From the NCBI RefSeq assembly GCF_011801145.1, contig NZ_CP046172.1, positions 1,426,001 through 1,490,000 of the forward strand: a stretch of DNA of 64,000 nt, written 5' to 3'. The stretch is from Nocardia arthritidis (GTDB taxonomy: Bacteria > Actinomycetota > Actinomycetes > Mycobacteriales > Mycobacteriaceae). The notes below the pieces were generated by a model. The model was not told the DNA's origin and did no database searches. It worked only from the letters and a program-made list of their open reading frames with translations. Each line of letters begins with the position of its first letter. Positions within the stretch are counted from its first letter, which is position 1. The translations under genes were made by a program, and so were the position numbers. Positions 45,948 through 54,535 of this stretch are shown piece by piece.

Positions 45948-46318
45948 TCCGCTGAAGCGAATCTGGCCAACCGGCGTTGTCTCGCCACCGCGCTGACGGC
46001 ATCCGGTGAAATGCCCGAAGTTGCTGCCGCCAAAGCATCTGCGTATTGTTGGTCCTGATTCTGATAGCGTTGACTGGCGTTACCGAGTTCTTGGCCGAGC
46101 GAATCCAGCTTGTTCCGGTTCTGCTGATGAGCGGCCGTAATATTCTCGTGGAATATCTGAAACGAAGTAGCGAGGGTTGACAACAAGCCGGTTGCCTGAT
46201 TCGGCAAGGATATCGCGCCGGTTATGCTCGAGGCGCTCGACCAGAAATGGTCTGCGATGGATTTCAAATCTGTCCCGAAGCCCGCTACCTTGGCGGGCGC
46301 GGCCATGAAATCATCCAT
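45869..46318 (-). CDS. EspC/WXG100-like small secreted-type protein
   Basis: 149 residues from the ATG at 46318, which follows aggggg. Residues about 5-105 form a helical hairpin typical of small type VII proteins (FMAAPAKVAGFGTDLKSIAD, NKLDSLGQELGNASQRY). The C-terminal 35 residues are Arg/Cys-rich and overlap the next frame, so they may be read-through of a shifted frame rather than a real tail. First gene of the minus-strand module. Confidence 0.58.
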   Translation of the reverse strand: MDDFMAAPAKVAGFGTDLKSIADHFWSSASSITGAISLPNQATGLLSTLATSFQIFHENITAAHQQNRNKLDSLGQELGNASQRYQNQDQQYADALAAATSGISPDAVSAVARQRRLARFASADCNSPACRRFRMTSSRCGVSWRPGSD

Positions 46319-46450
46319 GTGTCCCCCTACCCTGCACATGACAAGACATGTCGGTCGTCGATCGCTGCGGAAACGGTAACAGACAGGTTTGCTTCGGGAA
46401 AGAAGATCCGCCTTCTGGTCTGCTGCACCTCGAGAGCGGTGGTAGCGACG

Positions 46451-46521
46451 CAGGTCGGCCTCGAAAGACGAAGGCCGCCTTCATCTTTCGATGGAGGCGG
46501 CCTTCGGGGTGGGTGGGGTCA
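46451..46521. repeat. Right copy of 71-72 bp direct repeat
   Basis: It runs from 46451 to the sdhB stop codon (46519-46521) and matches 44000-44071. The G/A and C/T differences inside the stem are compensatory and keep the hairpin. Confidence 0.85.
46469..46506. terminator. Terminator hairpin after sdhB (right copy)
   Basis: A 16-bp stem (46469-46484 with 46491-46506, one G-T pair) around loop CTTTCG, 13 bp after the sdhB stop on the minus strand. Confidence 0.85.
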
Positions 46522-47289
46522 GCGGGCGAAGAGGAGGGCGCGCTTGACTTCCTGGATGGCCTTCGTTACCTCGATGCCGCGGGGGCAGGCGTCGGTGCAG
46601 TTGAAGGTGGTGCGGCAGCGCCAGACACCTTCGACGTCGTTGAGGATGTCGAGGCGTTCGCGGGCGCCCTCGTCGCGGCTGTCGAAGATGAAGCGGTGCG
46701 CGTTGACGATGGCGGCGGGGCCGAAGTAGCTGCCGTCGCTCCAGTACACGGGGCAGGAGGTGGTGCAGCAGGCACACAGGATGCACTTGGTGGTGTCATC
46801 GAAGCGGTGCCGGTCGGCCTGGCTCTGGATGCGTTCGCGGGTCGGCTCGTTGCCTGAGGTGATCAGGTACGGCTTCACCGCGCGGAACGCGTCGAAGAAC
46901 GGCTCCATATTCACCACGAGATCCTTCTCCACGGGCAGGCCGCGGATCGGCTCGACGGTGACGGTCAGCGACTTGCCGTCCTTGGGCAGCATGTCCTTCA
47001 TCAGCACCTTGCAGGCCAACCGGTTCACACCGTTGATCCGCATGGCATCCGAACCGCACACGCCGTGCGCGCACGACCGGCGGAAGGTGAGCGTGCCGTC
47101 CAGGTAGGACTTGATGTAGATGAGCACGTTCAGGAAGCGGTCGGTCGGCAGGACCGGCACCTGGAACGACTCCCAGTGCGCGCCCTTGTCGTCCTCCGGA
47201 TTGAACCGGGCCACCTTCACGGTGATCATCACCGAGCCCTCGGGGACCGGTGCGGGAGCCTGCGTCGTCGGTTCGGCTACGGCAGTCAT
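46519..47289 (-). CDS. sdhB: Succinate dehydrogenase iron-sulfur subunit
   Basis: A 256-residue subunit that carries electrons from FAD to quinone. The 2Fe-2S site is Cys73, Cys78, Asp81 and Cys93. The other clusters use Cys169, Cys172, Cys175 and Cys179, and Cys225, Cys231 and Cys235 in CRTTFNCTDACPRG. The start overlaps the sdhA stop in TGATG. The gene closes the sdhCDAB operon on the minus strand, as for Rv3316-Rv3319. Confidence 0.97.
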   Translation of the reverse strand: MTAVAEPTTQAPAPVPEGSVMITVKVARFNPEDDKGAHWESFQVPVLPTDRFLNVLIYIKSYLDGTLTFRRSCAHGVCGSDAMRINGVNRLACKVLMKDMLPKDGKSLTVTVEPIRGLPVEKDLVVNMEPFFDAFRAVKPYLITSGNEPTRERIQSQADRHRFDDTTKCILCACCTTSCPVYWSDGSYFGPAAIVNAHRFIFDSRDEGARERLDILNDVEGVWRCRTTFNCTDACPRGIEVTKAIQEVKRALLFAR

Positions 47290-49058
47290 CAGTACTTACG
47301 CTCCATCGGCTCGTAGCGGGTCTGCACCACCGGTTTGAAGTCGAGGCGGATATCGGCGATCAGATCCGCACCCTGCTTGTATGCCATGGTGTGCCGCATG
47401 AAGTTGACGTCGTCGCGGTCCGGGTAATCCTCGCGGGCGTGACCGCCGCGCGATTCCTTGCGGTTGAGCGCACCGACAACGGTGACCTCGGCCAGCTCGA
47501 GCAGGAAGCCGAGCTCGACCGCCTCCAGCAGATCGCTGTTGTATCGCTTGCCCTTGTCCTGCACCGTGATTCGGGAGTAGCGCTCCTTGAGCGCGTGGAT
47601 GTCGGTGAGCGCCTGCTTGAGGGTGTCCTCGGTGCGGAACACGGCGGCGTTCATATCCATCGTGTACTGCAGTTCGGTGCGGATATCGGCGACCCGCTCG
47701 TTGCCGTGATCGCTCAGCAGCTGCGCCAGCCAGGACTGCACCATCGCGGCCGGATTCTCCGGCATCTCGACGAATTCGGTGCGCTGGGCGTATTCGGCGG
47801 CGGCGATGCCGGAGCGGCGACCGAACACGTTGATGTCGAGCAGCGAGTTGGTGCCGAGGCGGTTCGAGCCGTGCACCGAGACGCATGCGCATTCGCCCGC
47901 CGCGTACAGGCCGGGCACCACATCGGTGTTGTTGCGCAGCACCTCGCCGCGGATCCTGGTCGGGATGCCACCCATCACGTAGTGGCAGGTCGGCATGACC
48001 GGAACCAGTTCCTTCACCGGGTCGACACCAAGGTAGGTGCGGGCGAATTCGGTGATGTCGGGCAGTTTCTCCTCGAGCACGTCCTCGCCGAGGTGGGTGA
48101 CGTCGATGTAGACGTAATCCTTGTTCGGCCCGGCGCCGCGACCCTCCAGCACCTCGAGCACCATCGAGCGGGCGACGATATCGCGCGGCGCGAGGTCCTT
48201 GATGGTGGGGGCGTAGCGCTCCATGAAGCGCTCACCGCTGGCATTGCGCAGGATGCCGCCCTCGCCGCGGACGGCCTCCGAGATGAGGATGCCGAGCCCG
48301 GCCAGACCTGTCGGATGGAACTGGTGGAATTCCATGTCCTCCAACGGAAGTCCCTTGCGGAATACGATGGCCATACCGTCGCCGGTCAGCGTGTGCGCGT
48401 TGGAGGTGGTCTTGTACATCCGGCCGGAACCGCCGGTGGCGAAGACGATCGACTTCGCGTGGAAGACGTGGATCTCGCCGGTGGCCAGCTCGTAGGCGAC
48501 GACGCCGGTCGCGACCTGGCCGCGGTCGGTATCGCTCATGACCAGGTCGAGCACGTAGAACTCGTTGAAGAACTCCACGTCGTGCTTGACGCAGTTCTGG
48601 TACAGCGTCTGCAGGATCATGTGGCCGGTGCGGTCGGCGGCATAACATGCGCGGCGCACCGGGGCCTTGCCGTGATCGCGGGTGTGGCCGCCGAAGCGAC
48701 GCTGGTCGATCTTGCCCTCAGGGGTCCGGTTGAACGGCAGACCCATCTTCTCGAGGTCCATCACCGCGTCGATGGCCTCCTTGGCCATGATCTCCGCGGC
48801 GTCCTGGTCGACCAGGTAGTCGCCACCCTTGACAGTGTCGAAGGTGTGCCACTCCCAGTTGTCCTCTTCGACATTGGCCAGTGCGGCGCACATACCACCC
48901 TGCGCCGCGCCGGTGTGGCTGCGGGTCGGGTACAGCTTGGTCAGGACCGCCGTCCGGACACGCGGACCAGCTTCGATCGCCGCGCGCATGCCCGCGCCAC
49001 CGGCGCCGACGATCACGACGTCGTAGCGATGCTCCTGAACGGGTCGGGATTCAGTCAT
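47289..49058 (-). CDS. sdhA: Succinate dehydrogenase flavoprotein subunit
   Basis: A 589-residue flavoprotein that oxidises succinate to fumarate. It has the dinucleotide fold GAGGAGMRAA at residues 18-27, the FAD-attachment region RSHTGAAQGG and the C-terminal family pattern with RGGHAREDYPDRDD. It lies 15 bp after sdhD in the four-gene operon. The complex acts at the cytoplasmic membrane in the citric acid cycle and respiratory chain. Confidence 0.97.
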   Translation of the reverse strand: MTESRPVQEHRYDVVIVGAGGAGMRAAIEAGPRVRTAVLTKLYPTRSHTGAAQGGMCAALANVEEDNWEWHTFDTVKGGDYLVDQDAAEIMAKEAIDAVMDLEKMGLPFNRTPEGKIDQRRFGGHTRDHGKAPVRRACYAADRTGHMILQTLYQNCVKHDVEFFNEFYVLDLVMSDTDRGQVATGVVAYELATGEIHVFHAKSIVFATGGSGRMYKTTSNAHTLTGDGMAIVFRKGLPLEDMEFHQFHPTGLAGLGILISEAVRGEGGILRNASGERFMERYAPTIKDLAPRDIVARSMVLEVLEGRGAGPNKDYVYIDVTHLGEDVLEEKLPDITEFARTYLGVDPVKELVPVMPTCHYVMGGIPTRIRGEVLRNNTDVVPGLYAAGECACVSVHGSNRLGTNSLLDINVFGRRSGIAAAEYAQRTEFVEMPENPAAMVQSWLAQLLSDHGNERVADIRTELQYTMDMNAAVFRTEDTLKQALTDIHALKERYSRITVQDKGKRYNSDLLEAVELGFLLELAEVTVVGALNRKESRGGHAREDYPDRDDVNFMRHTMAYKQGADLIADIRLDFKPVVQTRYEPMERKY

Positions 49059-49073
49059 CGAGGTGGCCTGTTC

Positions 49074-49505
49074 CTAACTGATGTTGGGGTCGAAGGTGAA
49101 GATGACGTAGGTGCCGACGGCCATGATCAGGATCATCGAGACGGCCAGCAGGGTGTTCAGCCAGAACCGGGTCGAGTCCTTGCGCGAGTAGTCCGCGATC
49201 ACGGTGCGTAGACCGTTGCCGCCGTGCAGTTGGGCCAGCCACAGCATGGTGAGGTCCCAGAGCTGCCAGAACGGGCTGGCCCAGCGGCCCGCGACGAAGC
49301 CGAAGTTCAGCCGCTTCACGCCGCCGTCGAGCATCAGCATGATCGTCATGTGGCCGAAGACCAGCACGATGAGCAGCAGGCCCGAGAAGCGCATGAACAG
49401 CCAAGCGTACTTCTCGAAGTTGTTGTTGGAGCGGGCCCGCGGCGAGCGGGGCAGGTCCAGGCTCGCGGGGCGGTCGTAGGACTTACCGAGGACGGGTGCA
49501 GTCAT
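49074..49505 (-). CDS. sdhD: Succinate dehydrogenase membrane anchor subunit
   Basis: A 143-residue membrane protein with three hydrophobic helices (about 35-60, 75-95 and 112-135), anchoring SdhAB and helping bind quinone and haem b. His51 in LVFGHMTIM is a candidate haem ligand. The ATG at 49505 lies one base after the sdhC stop. Confidence 0.92.
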   Translation of the reverse strand: MTAPVLGKSYDRPASLDLPRSPRARSNNNFEKYAWLFMRFSGLLLIVLVFGHMTIMLMLDGGVKRLNFGFVAGRWASPFWQLWDLTMLWLAQLHGGNGLRTVIADYSRKDSTRFWLNTLLAVSMILIMAVGTYVIFTFDPNIS

Positions 49506-49506
49506 A

Positions 49507-49911
49507 TCAGTGCTCCGTGAACAGGTAGAAGAACTGGCGTCCGACGCCCGCGGCGGCGACAACGAACCAGATGGCGAGCACGATCCACAGCATTTGACGC
49601 TGGTAGCGCGGCCCCTTCGACCAGAAGTCGACCAGGATCACGCGAACGCCGTTGAGCGCGTGGAACAGTACGCAGACGACCAGGCCCATCTCCATCAGCG
49701 CGACGATCGGGTTCTTGTAGGTCTCGATCGCCCGGTTGTAGGTATCGGGATGGACGCGAACCAGCGCGGTGTCCAAGACGTGCACGAAGAGGAAGAAGAA
49801 GATGGTGACACCGGTGATCCGGTGCAGCGCCCAGGACCACATTCCGGGGTCGCCTCGGTACAGCGTCTTCCGCTTCGGCTGAGCGGGAGCCGGAGCTTCT
49901 AGCGTGGTCAT
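49507..49911 (-). CDS. sdhC: Succinate dehydrogenase cytochrome b556 subunit
   Basis: A 134-residue membrane subunit with three helices and the family motif ALHRITGVTIFFFLFVHVLD (the helix-I His/Arg region and a candidate haem His). The ATG at 49911 follows ggagg at about 11 nt. First gene of sdhCDAB, divergent from cdd as in mycobacteria. Confidence 0.94.
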   Translation of the reverse strand: MTTLEAPAPAQPKRKTLYRGDPGMWSWALHRITGVTIFFFLFVHVLDTALVRVHPDTYNRAIETYKNPIVALMEMGLVVCVLFHALNGVRVILVDFWSKGPRYQRQMLWIVLAIWFVVAAAGVGRQFFYLFTEH

Positions 49912-50188
49912 AGAGTACGGTGCCTCCAACGTCGTTGATGGACCCGGTTGTTGGTCCCATTCCGGCTGAGTGGAGGGGCGAATGCCCAGGTGGCTACGCT
50001 CCGGCCCACCGCCGGGAACCTGAACCGATCTGTTCTGGACTCTAATCCTCTGCCAATCCCGGAACTAATTCGGCGTGCCGTGCGTTTGGCTACATTCGGT
50101 TGAGTTAGGTTTGCCTTTCTTTATACGAAATGGCGCGCCCGGTAGTCGTCCAACCGGTAGGTTGGTCTGCGTACACGGGAGGTGTCCG
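49912..50188. promoter_or_regulatory. Divergent promoter region sdhC / cdd
   Basis: A 277-bp gene-free region that must contain promoters for both operons. An iron-box-like sequence at 50105-50123 is noted among the findings. Confidence 0.5.
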
Positions 50189-50590
50189 ATGTCGGAAATC
50201 GACTGGAATTTGTTGCGCGACAATGCCATTCAAGTTATGCGCAATGCCTATGCGCCGTACTCGCGGTTTCCGGTCGGCGCCGCGGCGCTCGGTGTGGATG
50301 GCCGCATCGTGCTCGGGTGCAATGTGGAGAATGTCTCATATGGTTTGGGCATCTGCGCCGAAACCGTACTCGTCGGTAACTTGATTTCCGGCGGCGGAGG
50401 GCGTCTGCGCGCCATCGCGGTCACCGATTCCCGCGGCGAAATTCTGTTGCCCTGTGGACGCTGCCGACAGGTCCTCTACGAACACGGCGGGCCCGAGCTC
50501 CTCGTCGACCACGCGACCGAACCTGTTGCGCTCGGTGCGCTGCTGCCGGATGCCTTCGGCCCGGAGCACCTTGCCGCCGGGCAGGTTTGA
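50189..50590 (+). CDS. cdd: Cytidine deaminase
   Basis: A 133-residue homotetrameric-type cytidine deaminase that converts cytidine or deoxycytidine to uridine in nucleoside salvage. The zinc site is Cys56-Ala-Glu58 with Cys89 and Cys92 in PCGRC. The ATG at 50189 follows a clear ggaggtg. It precedes deoA and add, all parts of pyrimidine and purine nucleoside breakdown, as in Rv3315c-Rv3313c, though three small genes on the other strand intervene. Confidence 0.95.
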   Translation: MSEIDWNLLRDNAIQVMRNAYAPYSRFPVGAAALGVDGRIVLGCNVENVSYGLGICAETVLVGNLISGGGGRLRAIAVTDSRGEILLPCGRCRQVLYEHGGPELLVDHATEPVALGALLPDAFGPEHLAAGQV

Positions 50591-50661
50591 CGGTTGGTCG
50601 ATTCGGCTGTGGCGGCAGCCGAATCGGTCGAGTTACCGGATCGCGTCGGTGGGCGTCGGTT

Positions 50662-50931
50662 TCACCAGCGCTCGGCCATCGCGTTGTCGATCTCGGCCTC
50701 GGTCGGGTAAATGACCTCGGGTATCGGTGTCTGTGGAATTCCGAAATGGTCCGCGATCGCGGTGAGAGCTCGGCCTATGCCGTTGAGTTGATCAGTGGAC
50801 CGGCGCGCGAAGAGTTCGATCCGGGTGACTCGTCGTAGCAACTCGTGCTGGGTCTCGTCGATGAGGTCCTCGAGATCGGTGACGCGGATCTCCAGGCTTT
50901 CGATGCGGCGCTCGATCGATGTGGGCGTCAT
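50662..50931 (-). CDS. Small coiled-coil protein, paralogue 3
   Basis: An 89-residue protein: an N-terminal coiled coil (SIERRIESLEIRVTDLEDLI) and a C-terminal segment DHFGIPQTPIPEVIYPTEAE. It starts in ATGA over the stop of the preceding paralogue. The last third aligns with the two neighbours on the pattern GIxPI, then PTxAEID. I do not recognise the family; it is cytoplasmic by appearance. Confidence 0.7.
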   Translation of the reverse strand: MTPTSIERRIESLEIRVTDLEDLIDETQHELLRRVTRIELFARRSTDQLNGIGRALTAIADHFGIPQTPIPEVIYPTEAEIDNAMAERW

Positions 50932-51206
50932 CGACCACCTCGGCAATCCGCTTCGAGCAGCGCATCGATCTCCGCGTCGGTGGGCATCTCGAGCTCGTAG
51001 ACATCGATCGGCGGGATGCCCATCCGCTCCATCATCAGCGCGACGCCCTGACCGATGGTGTTCTGTTGATCCGCGACTCGTTCCGCAAAGACCGAGACCT
51101 TACGCAGGTCTCGTTCGAGCCTCAGGTGAGTCGCCGCGTGCTTCTCGATATCCACGACACGGGTTTCCAGCATGCTGATGCGATGTTCGATCGGTGTATC
51201 CGTCAT
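50928..51206 (-). CDS. Small coiled-coil protein, paralogue 2
   Basis: A 92-residue protein with N-terminal coiled coil (PIEHRISMLETRVVDIEKHA) and the C-terminal pattern GVALMMERMGIPPIDVYELE followed by PTDAEIDALL. It overlaps paralogue 3 by 4 bp and starts 6 bp after paralogue 1. The function is unknown; coupled translation of three paralogues suggests a hetero-oligomer. Confidence 0.72.
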   Translation of the reverse strand: MTDTPIEHRISMLETRVVDIEKHAATHLRLERDLRKVSVFAERVADQQNTIGQGVALMMERMGIPPIDVYELEMPTDAEIDALLEADCRGGR

Positions 51207-51212
51207 CGACGA

Positions 51213-51476
51213 TCACCTGCAGTTCTCGTCGAACGACGCCTCGACCTCATCCGGGGTGAGGGGTGCGATCATCGGAATCGGGATGGGCTCGATTCCCATG
51301 TGCTCCATCATCAGCGCCACACCACGGCTCAAGCCGTTGAGACCGTCCATGAGGCGAACGTTCTCGAGCGTCAGCTGGTGGATATCCTTCCGCATCTCCA
51401 GTTGGGCTGCTCCGAAGTGCTTCTCGATACGACTCTCCAGGTTCGAAACCCGTCGTTCCAGATGTACAGCTGTCAT
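51213..51476 (-). CDS. Small coiled-coil protein, paralogue 1
   Basis: An 87-residue protein with coiled coil (HLERRVSNLESRIEKHFGAA) and GVALMMEHMGIEPIPIPMIA followed by LTPDEVEASFDE. The ATG at 51476 follows gggggtaag. First of three tandem paralogues on the minus strand inside the nucleoside-salvage block. No family is recognised. Confidence 0.72.
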   Translation of the reverse strand: MTAVHLERRVSNLESRIEKHFGAAQLEMRKDIHQLTLENVRLMDGLNGLSRGVALMMEHMGIEPIPIPMIAPLTPDEVEASFDENCR

Positions 51477-51581
51477 GACTTACCCCCAAACCCCTAGATC
51501 GAACGAACTGATGCAGGGAGGCTATCGGAGCCCACCGACAACTACCAAGGTCTTTACGCGAGTCCGTGTCAGACTTGCCGT

Positions 51582-52871
51582 GTGACGGCATTGGACGCGG
51601 TTTCGATCATCACGGCGAAGCGGGACGGCGGTGAGCTGTCGGACGCCCAGATCGATTGGGTCATCGACGGTTTCACCAATGGCCGGGTCGCCGACGAGCA
51701 GATGGCGGCGCTGGCGATGGCCATCGTGCTGCGCGGTATGACGCGGCGCGAGACCGCGCGCTGGACCGCCGCGATGATCGGCTCGGGCCGCCGGATGGAT
51801 TTCACCGACCTGCCGCGGCCGACCGTCGACAAACATTCGACTGGCGGGGTCGGTGACAAGATAACGCTGCCGCTCGCACCGCTGGTCGCGGCCTGCGGCG
51901 CGGCGGTGCCGCAGCTGTCCGGACGCGGATTGGGCCACACCGGCGGCACTTTGGACAAGCTGGAGTCGATTCCCGGTTGGCGGGCCGATGTTTCGGTATC
52001 GCGGATGCGAGAAATATTGGCGGATCCCGGAATCGGCGGCGTGATCTGCGCGGCCGGTGCGGATCTGGCGCCTGCGGACAAGCGGCTGTACGCACTGCGT
52101 GATGTCACCGGAACCGTGGAATCCATTCCGCTGATTGCCAGTTCGATCATGAGCAAGAAGATCGCCGAGGGCACGGCGGCGCTGGTGCTCGACGTGAAGG
52201 TGGGCTCGGGCGCCTTCCTCAAGACCTTCGATGGCGCACGCGAATTGGCAAGGGCCATGGTCGAATTGGGCACCGACGCCGGTGTTCGCACGGTCGCGCT
52301 GCTGACGGCGATGGATACCCCGCTCGGCCGCACCGCGGGCAACGCGCTGGAGGTCGCCGAGTCGGTGGAGGTGCTGGCGGGCGGCGGCCCGGCCGACGTA
52401 GTCGAGCTGACCCTGGCGCTGGCCCGCGAGATGGTCGCGCTGGCCGGGCTCGACGTGGATCCCGCCAAGGCGCTGGCCGACGGGCGCGCGATGGATCATT
52501 GGCGCGCAATGGTTCGCGCGCAGGGCGGTGACCCGGACGCGCCGCTGCCGCGCGCCAGGCACACCGAAATCGTTCGGGCGGAACAGGATGGCGTGCTGAC
52601 CCGGCTCGACGCCATGCCGGTGGGCATCGCGGCCTGGCGGCTCGGTGCGGGCCGGGCGCGGCAGGGCGACCCGGTGCAGGCCGGTGCCGGTGTCGAAATA
52701 CATGTCAGGCCAGGCGATTCCGTCGTCGCCGGGCAGCCGCTGTTCACGCTGCACACCGATACTCCGGAGGCCTTTTCCGGCGCATCGGACGCGCTGCGGT
52801 CGGCCGCCGTACTCGAGTCGGACGCGACGGTGCCGCCCGCCGCGCTCATCTTGGACCGTATCGAGGCCTGA
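51582..52871 (+). CDS. deoA: Thymidine phosphorylase
   Basis: A 429-residue pyrimidine-nucleoside phosphorylase releasing thymine and 2-deoxyribose 1-phosphate. It has the signature DKHSTGGVGDK near residue 84, SGRGLGHTGGTLDKLES, and a C-terminal alpha/beta domain with GDPVQAGAGVEIHVRPGD. The start is a GTG at 51582. It is part of the cdd-deoA-add salvage set conserved with M. tuberculosis. Confidence 0.95.
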   Translation: MTALDAVSIITAKRDGGELSDAQIDWVIDGFTNGRVADEQMAALAMAIVLRGMTRRETARWTAAMIGSGRRMDFTDLPRPTVDKHSTGGVGDKITLPLAPLVAACGAAVPQLSGRGLGHTGGTLDKLESIPGWRADVSVSRMREILADPGIGGVICAAGADLAPADKRLYALRDVTGTVESIPLIASSIMSKKIAEGTAALVLDVKVGSGAFLKTFDGARELARAMVELGTDAGVRTVALLTAMDTPLGRTAGNALEVAESVEVLAGGGPADVVELTLALAREMVALAGLDVDPAKALADGRAMDHWRAMVRAQGGDPDAPLPRARHTEIVRAEQDGVLTRLDAMPVGIAAWRLGAGRARQGDPVQAGAGVEIHVRPGDSVVAGQPLFTLHTDTPEAFSGASDALRSAAVLESDATVPPAALILDRIEA

Positions 52872-53164
52872 AACCGGATACAGCCCACTGGCAATTCGGA
52901 CCTGTCGCGTAAATATTCAAGCGGCAGAACGTATTTCGTTCTCGAACTCGGCCAGGCGCGCCGCATGGCCGACCGATCGGTCCGAGCGTCGTCACATCGG
53001 GTGGTGATCAGCGGCACCGGTCACACGGTTGCGCGCGACCGGGGCCCGCTGACCAGGGACTTCCGGTGTCGGGATGTGGGCGCGGCCGTGTCCGCGGGGC
53101 GAAGAGACGGTTGCCACGTCGCAACTGCGCTGTCTGTGGGCCGCGCGGCGGCTAACGTGTGTAC

Positions 53165-54262
53165 ATGACAGGACCGATGCCACTTACCCTTGCCTCGATC
53201 CGCCAAGCTCCCAAGGCCCTGCTGCACGACCACCTCGACGGTGGCCTGCGGCCCGCGACCGTACTGGAGCTCGCCGCCGATTGCGGTTACGACCAACTAC
53301 CCGCCACCGACGAGGCCGCCCTGGCCGCTTGGTTCCGGGACGCGGCCGACAGCGGATCGCTCGAACTCTATCTGGAAACCTTCGCGCACACCGTCGCGGT
53401 GATGCAGACACCCGAGGGCCTGCGCCGGGTCGCCCGGGAATGCGCCGAGGACCTGGCCGCGGACGGTGTGGTGTACGCCGAGGTGCGTTTCGCGCCGGAG
53501 CAGCACCTGGAGCGCGGTCTCACGCTGGACGAGGTGGTCGAGCACACGCTGGCCGGTTTCCGCGAAGGCACGGCCGCCGCGGCCGAGGCGGGTCGTCCGA
53601 TCGTGATCACCTGCCTGCTCACGGCGATGCGGCATGCCGCCCGTTCGCGTGAAATCGCCGAATTGGCGGTGCGTTTCCGCGATGCGGGCGTTGGCGGATT
53701 CGATATCGCTGGTGCGGAGGCCGGATTCCCGCCCACCCGCCACCTGGACGCCTTCGAATATATGCGGGCCAACCACGCGCACTTCACGATTCACGCCGGT
53801 GAGGCGTTCGGCCTGCCGTCCATCCACGAGGCGCTGGCCTACTGCGGCTGCGACCGGCTCGGCCACGGCGTTCGCATCACCGACGATATCAACGTGCCGG
53901 GCGCGATCGAGGACGCACAGCTCGGCCTGGTCGCGAATTACGTGCGGGACATGCGAATTCCGCTCGAGCTGTGTCCGTCGTCGAATGTGCAGACCGGTGC
54001 GGTGCCCTCGCTGGACAAGCACCCGTTCGACCTGCTGGCCCGCCTGCGCTTCCGCGTCACCGTCAACACCGACAACCGCCTGATGAGCGACACGAGCATG
54101 AGCCGCGAAATGCTCAAGCTGGTCGAGACTTTCGGCTACGGCTGGAGTGATCTGGAGCGGTTCACCATCAACGCGATGAAGTCGGCGTTCATTCCGTTCC
54201 CGGAGCGGCTGCGCATCATCGACGACATCATCAAGCCGGGTTACGCCGTACTGCTCGGCTGA
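53165..54262 (+). CDS. add: Adenosine deaminase
   Basis: A 365-residue zinc enzyme converting adenosine to inosine. His21 and His23 in [24 protein letters not shown] and VNTDNRLMS are all in place, and the sequence closely resembles Rv3313c. The ATG at 53165 is preferred; a GTG two codons earlier is possible. Tandem repeats follow it. Confidence 0.95.
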   Translation: MTGPMPLTLASIRQAPKALLHDHLDGGLRPATVLELAADCGYDQLPATDEAALAAWFRDAADSGSLELYLETFAHTVAVMQTPEGLRRVARECAEDLAADGVVYAEVRFAPEQHLERGLTLDEVVEHTLAGFREGTAAAAEAGRPIVITCLLTAMRHAARSREIAELAVRFRDAGVGGFDIAGAEAGFPPTRHLDAFEYMRANHAHFTIHAGEAFGLPSIHEALAYCGCDRLGHGVRITDDINVPGAIEDAQLGLVANYVRDMRIPLELCPSSNVQTGAVPSLDKHPFDLLARLRFRVTVNTDNRLMSDTSMSREMLKLVETFGYGWSDLERFTINAMKSAFIPFPERLRIIDDIIKPGYAVLLG

Positions 54263-54350
54263 AATACCGTGCCGCGCAGCTGATTTCTGAGGATGGGGCA
54301 ACGGGCCGTAATCCGTTGCCCCCGTTGGCGGATGGGTGCCGTGCTGGCTC

Positions 54351-54494
54351 GCCGAGTTCGTGTGCGAGGCACTCGCTGGATCGGCATGCCGGACATAGGC
54401 GGTCGCCGGGCCGAGTTCGTGTGCGAGACGCTCGCTGAATGGGCATGCCGGACGTTGGCGGTGGCCGGGCCGAGTTCGTGTGCGAGGCACTCGC
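54351..54494. repeat. MIRU-like tandem repeat, 59-bp period
   Basis: The word GCCGAGTTCGTGTGCGAG starts at 54351, 54410 and 54469, two exact 59-bp steps. The intervening sequence is similar in both complete units; the third is partial. It lies between add and the next gene. Confidence 0.85.
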
Positions 54495-54535
54495 ATACCT
54501 CGTGGCCGACCGGTTCGCCCGCTAGCGTGTTTGAC

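Noticed and set aside
54351..54494. Possible CRISPR array
   Set aside because: The whole 59-bp unit is similar between copies, with no unique spacers, and only two complete units plus a partial one exist.
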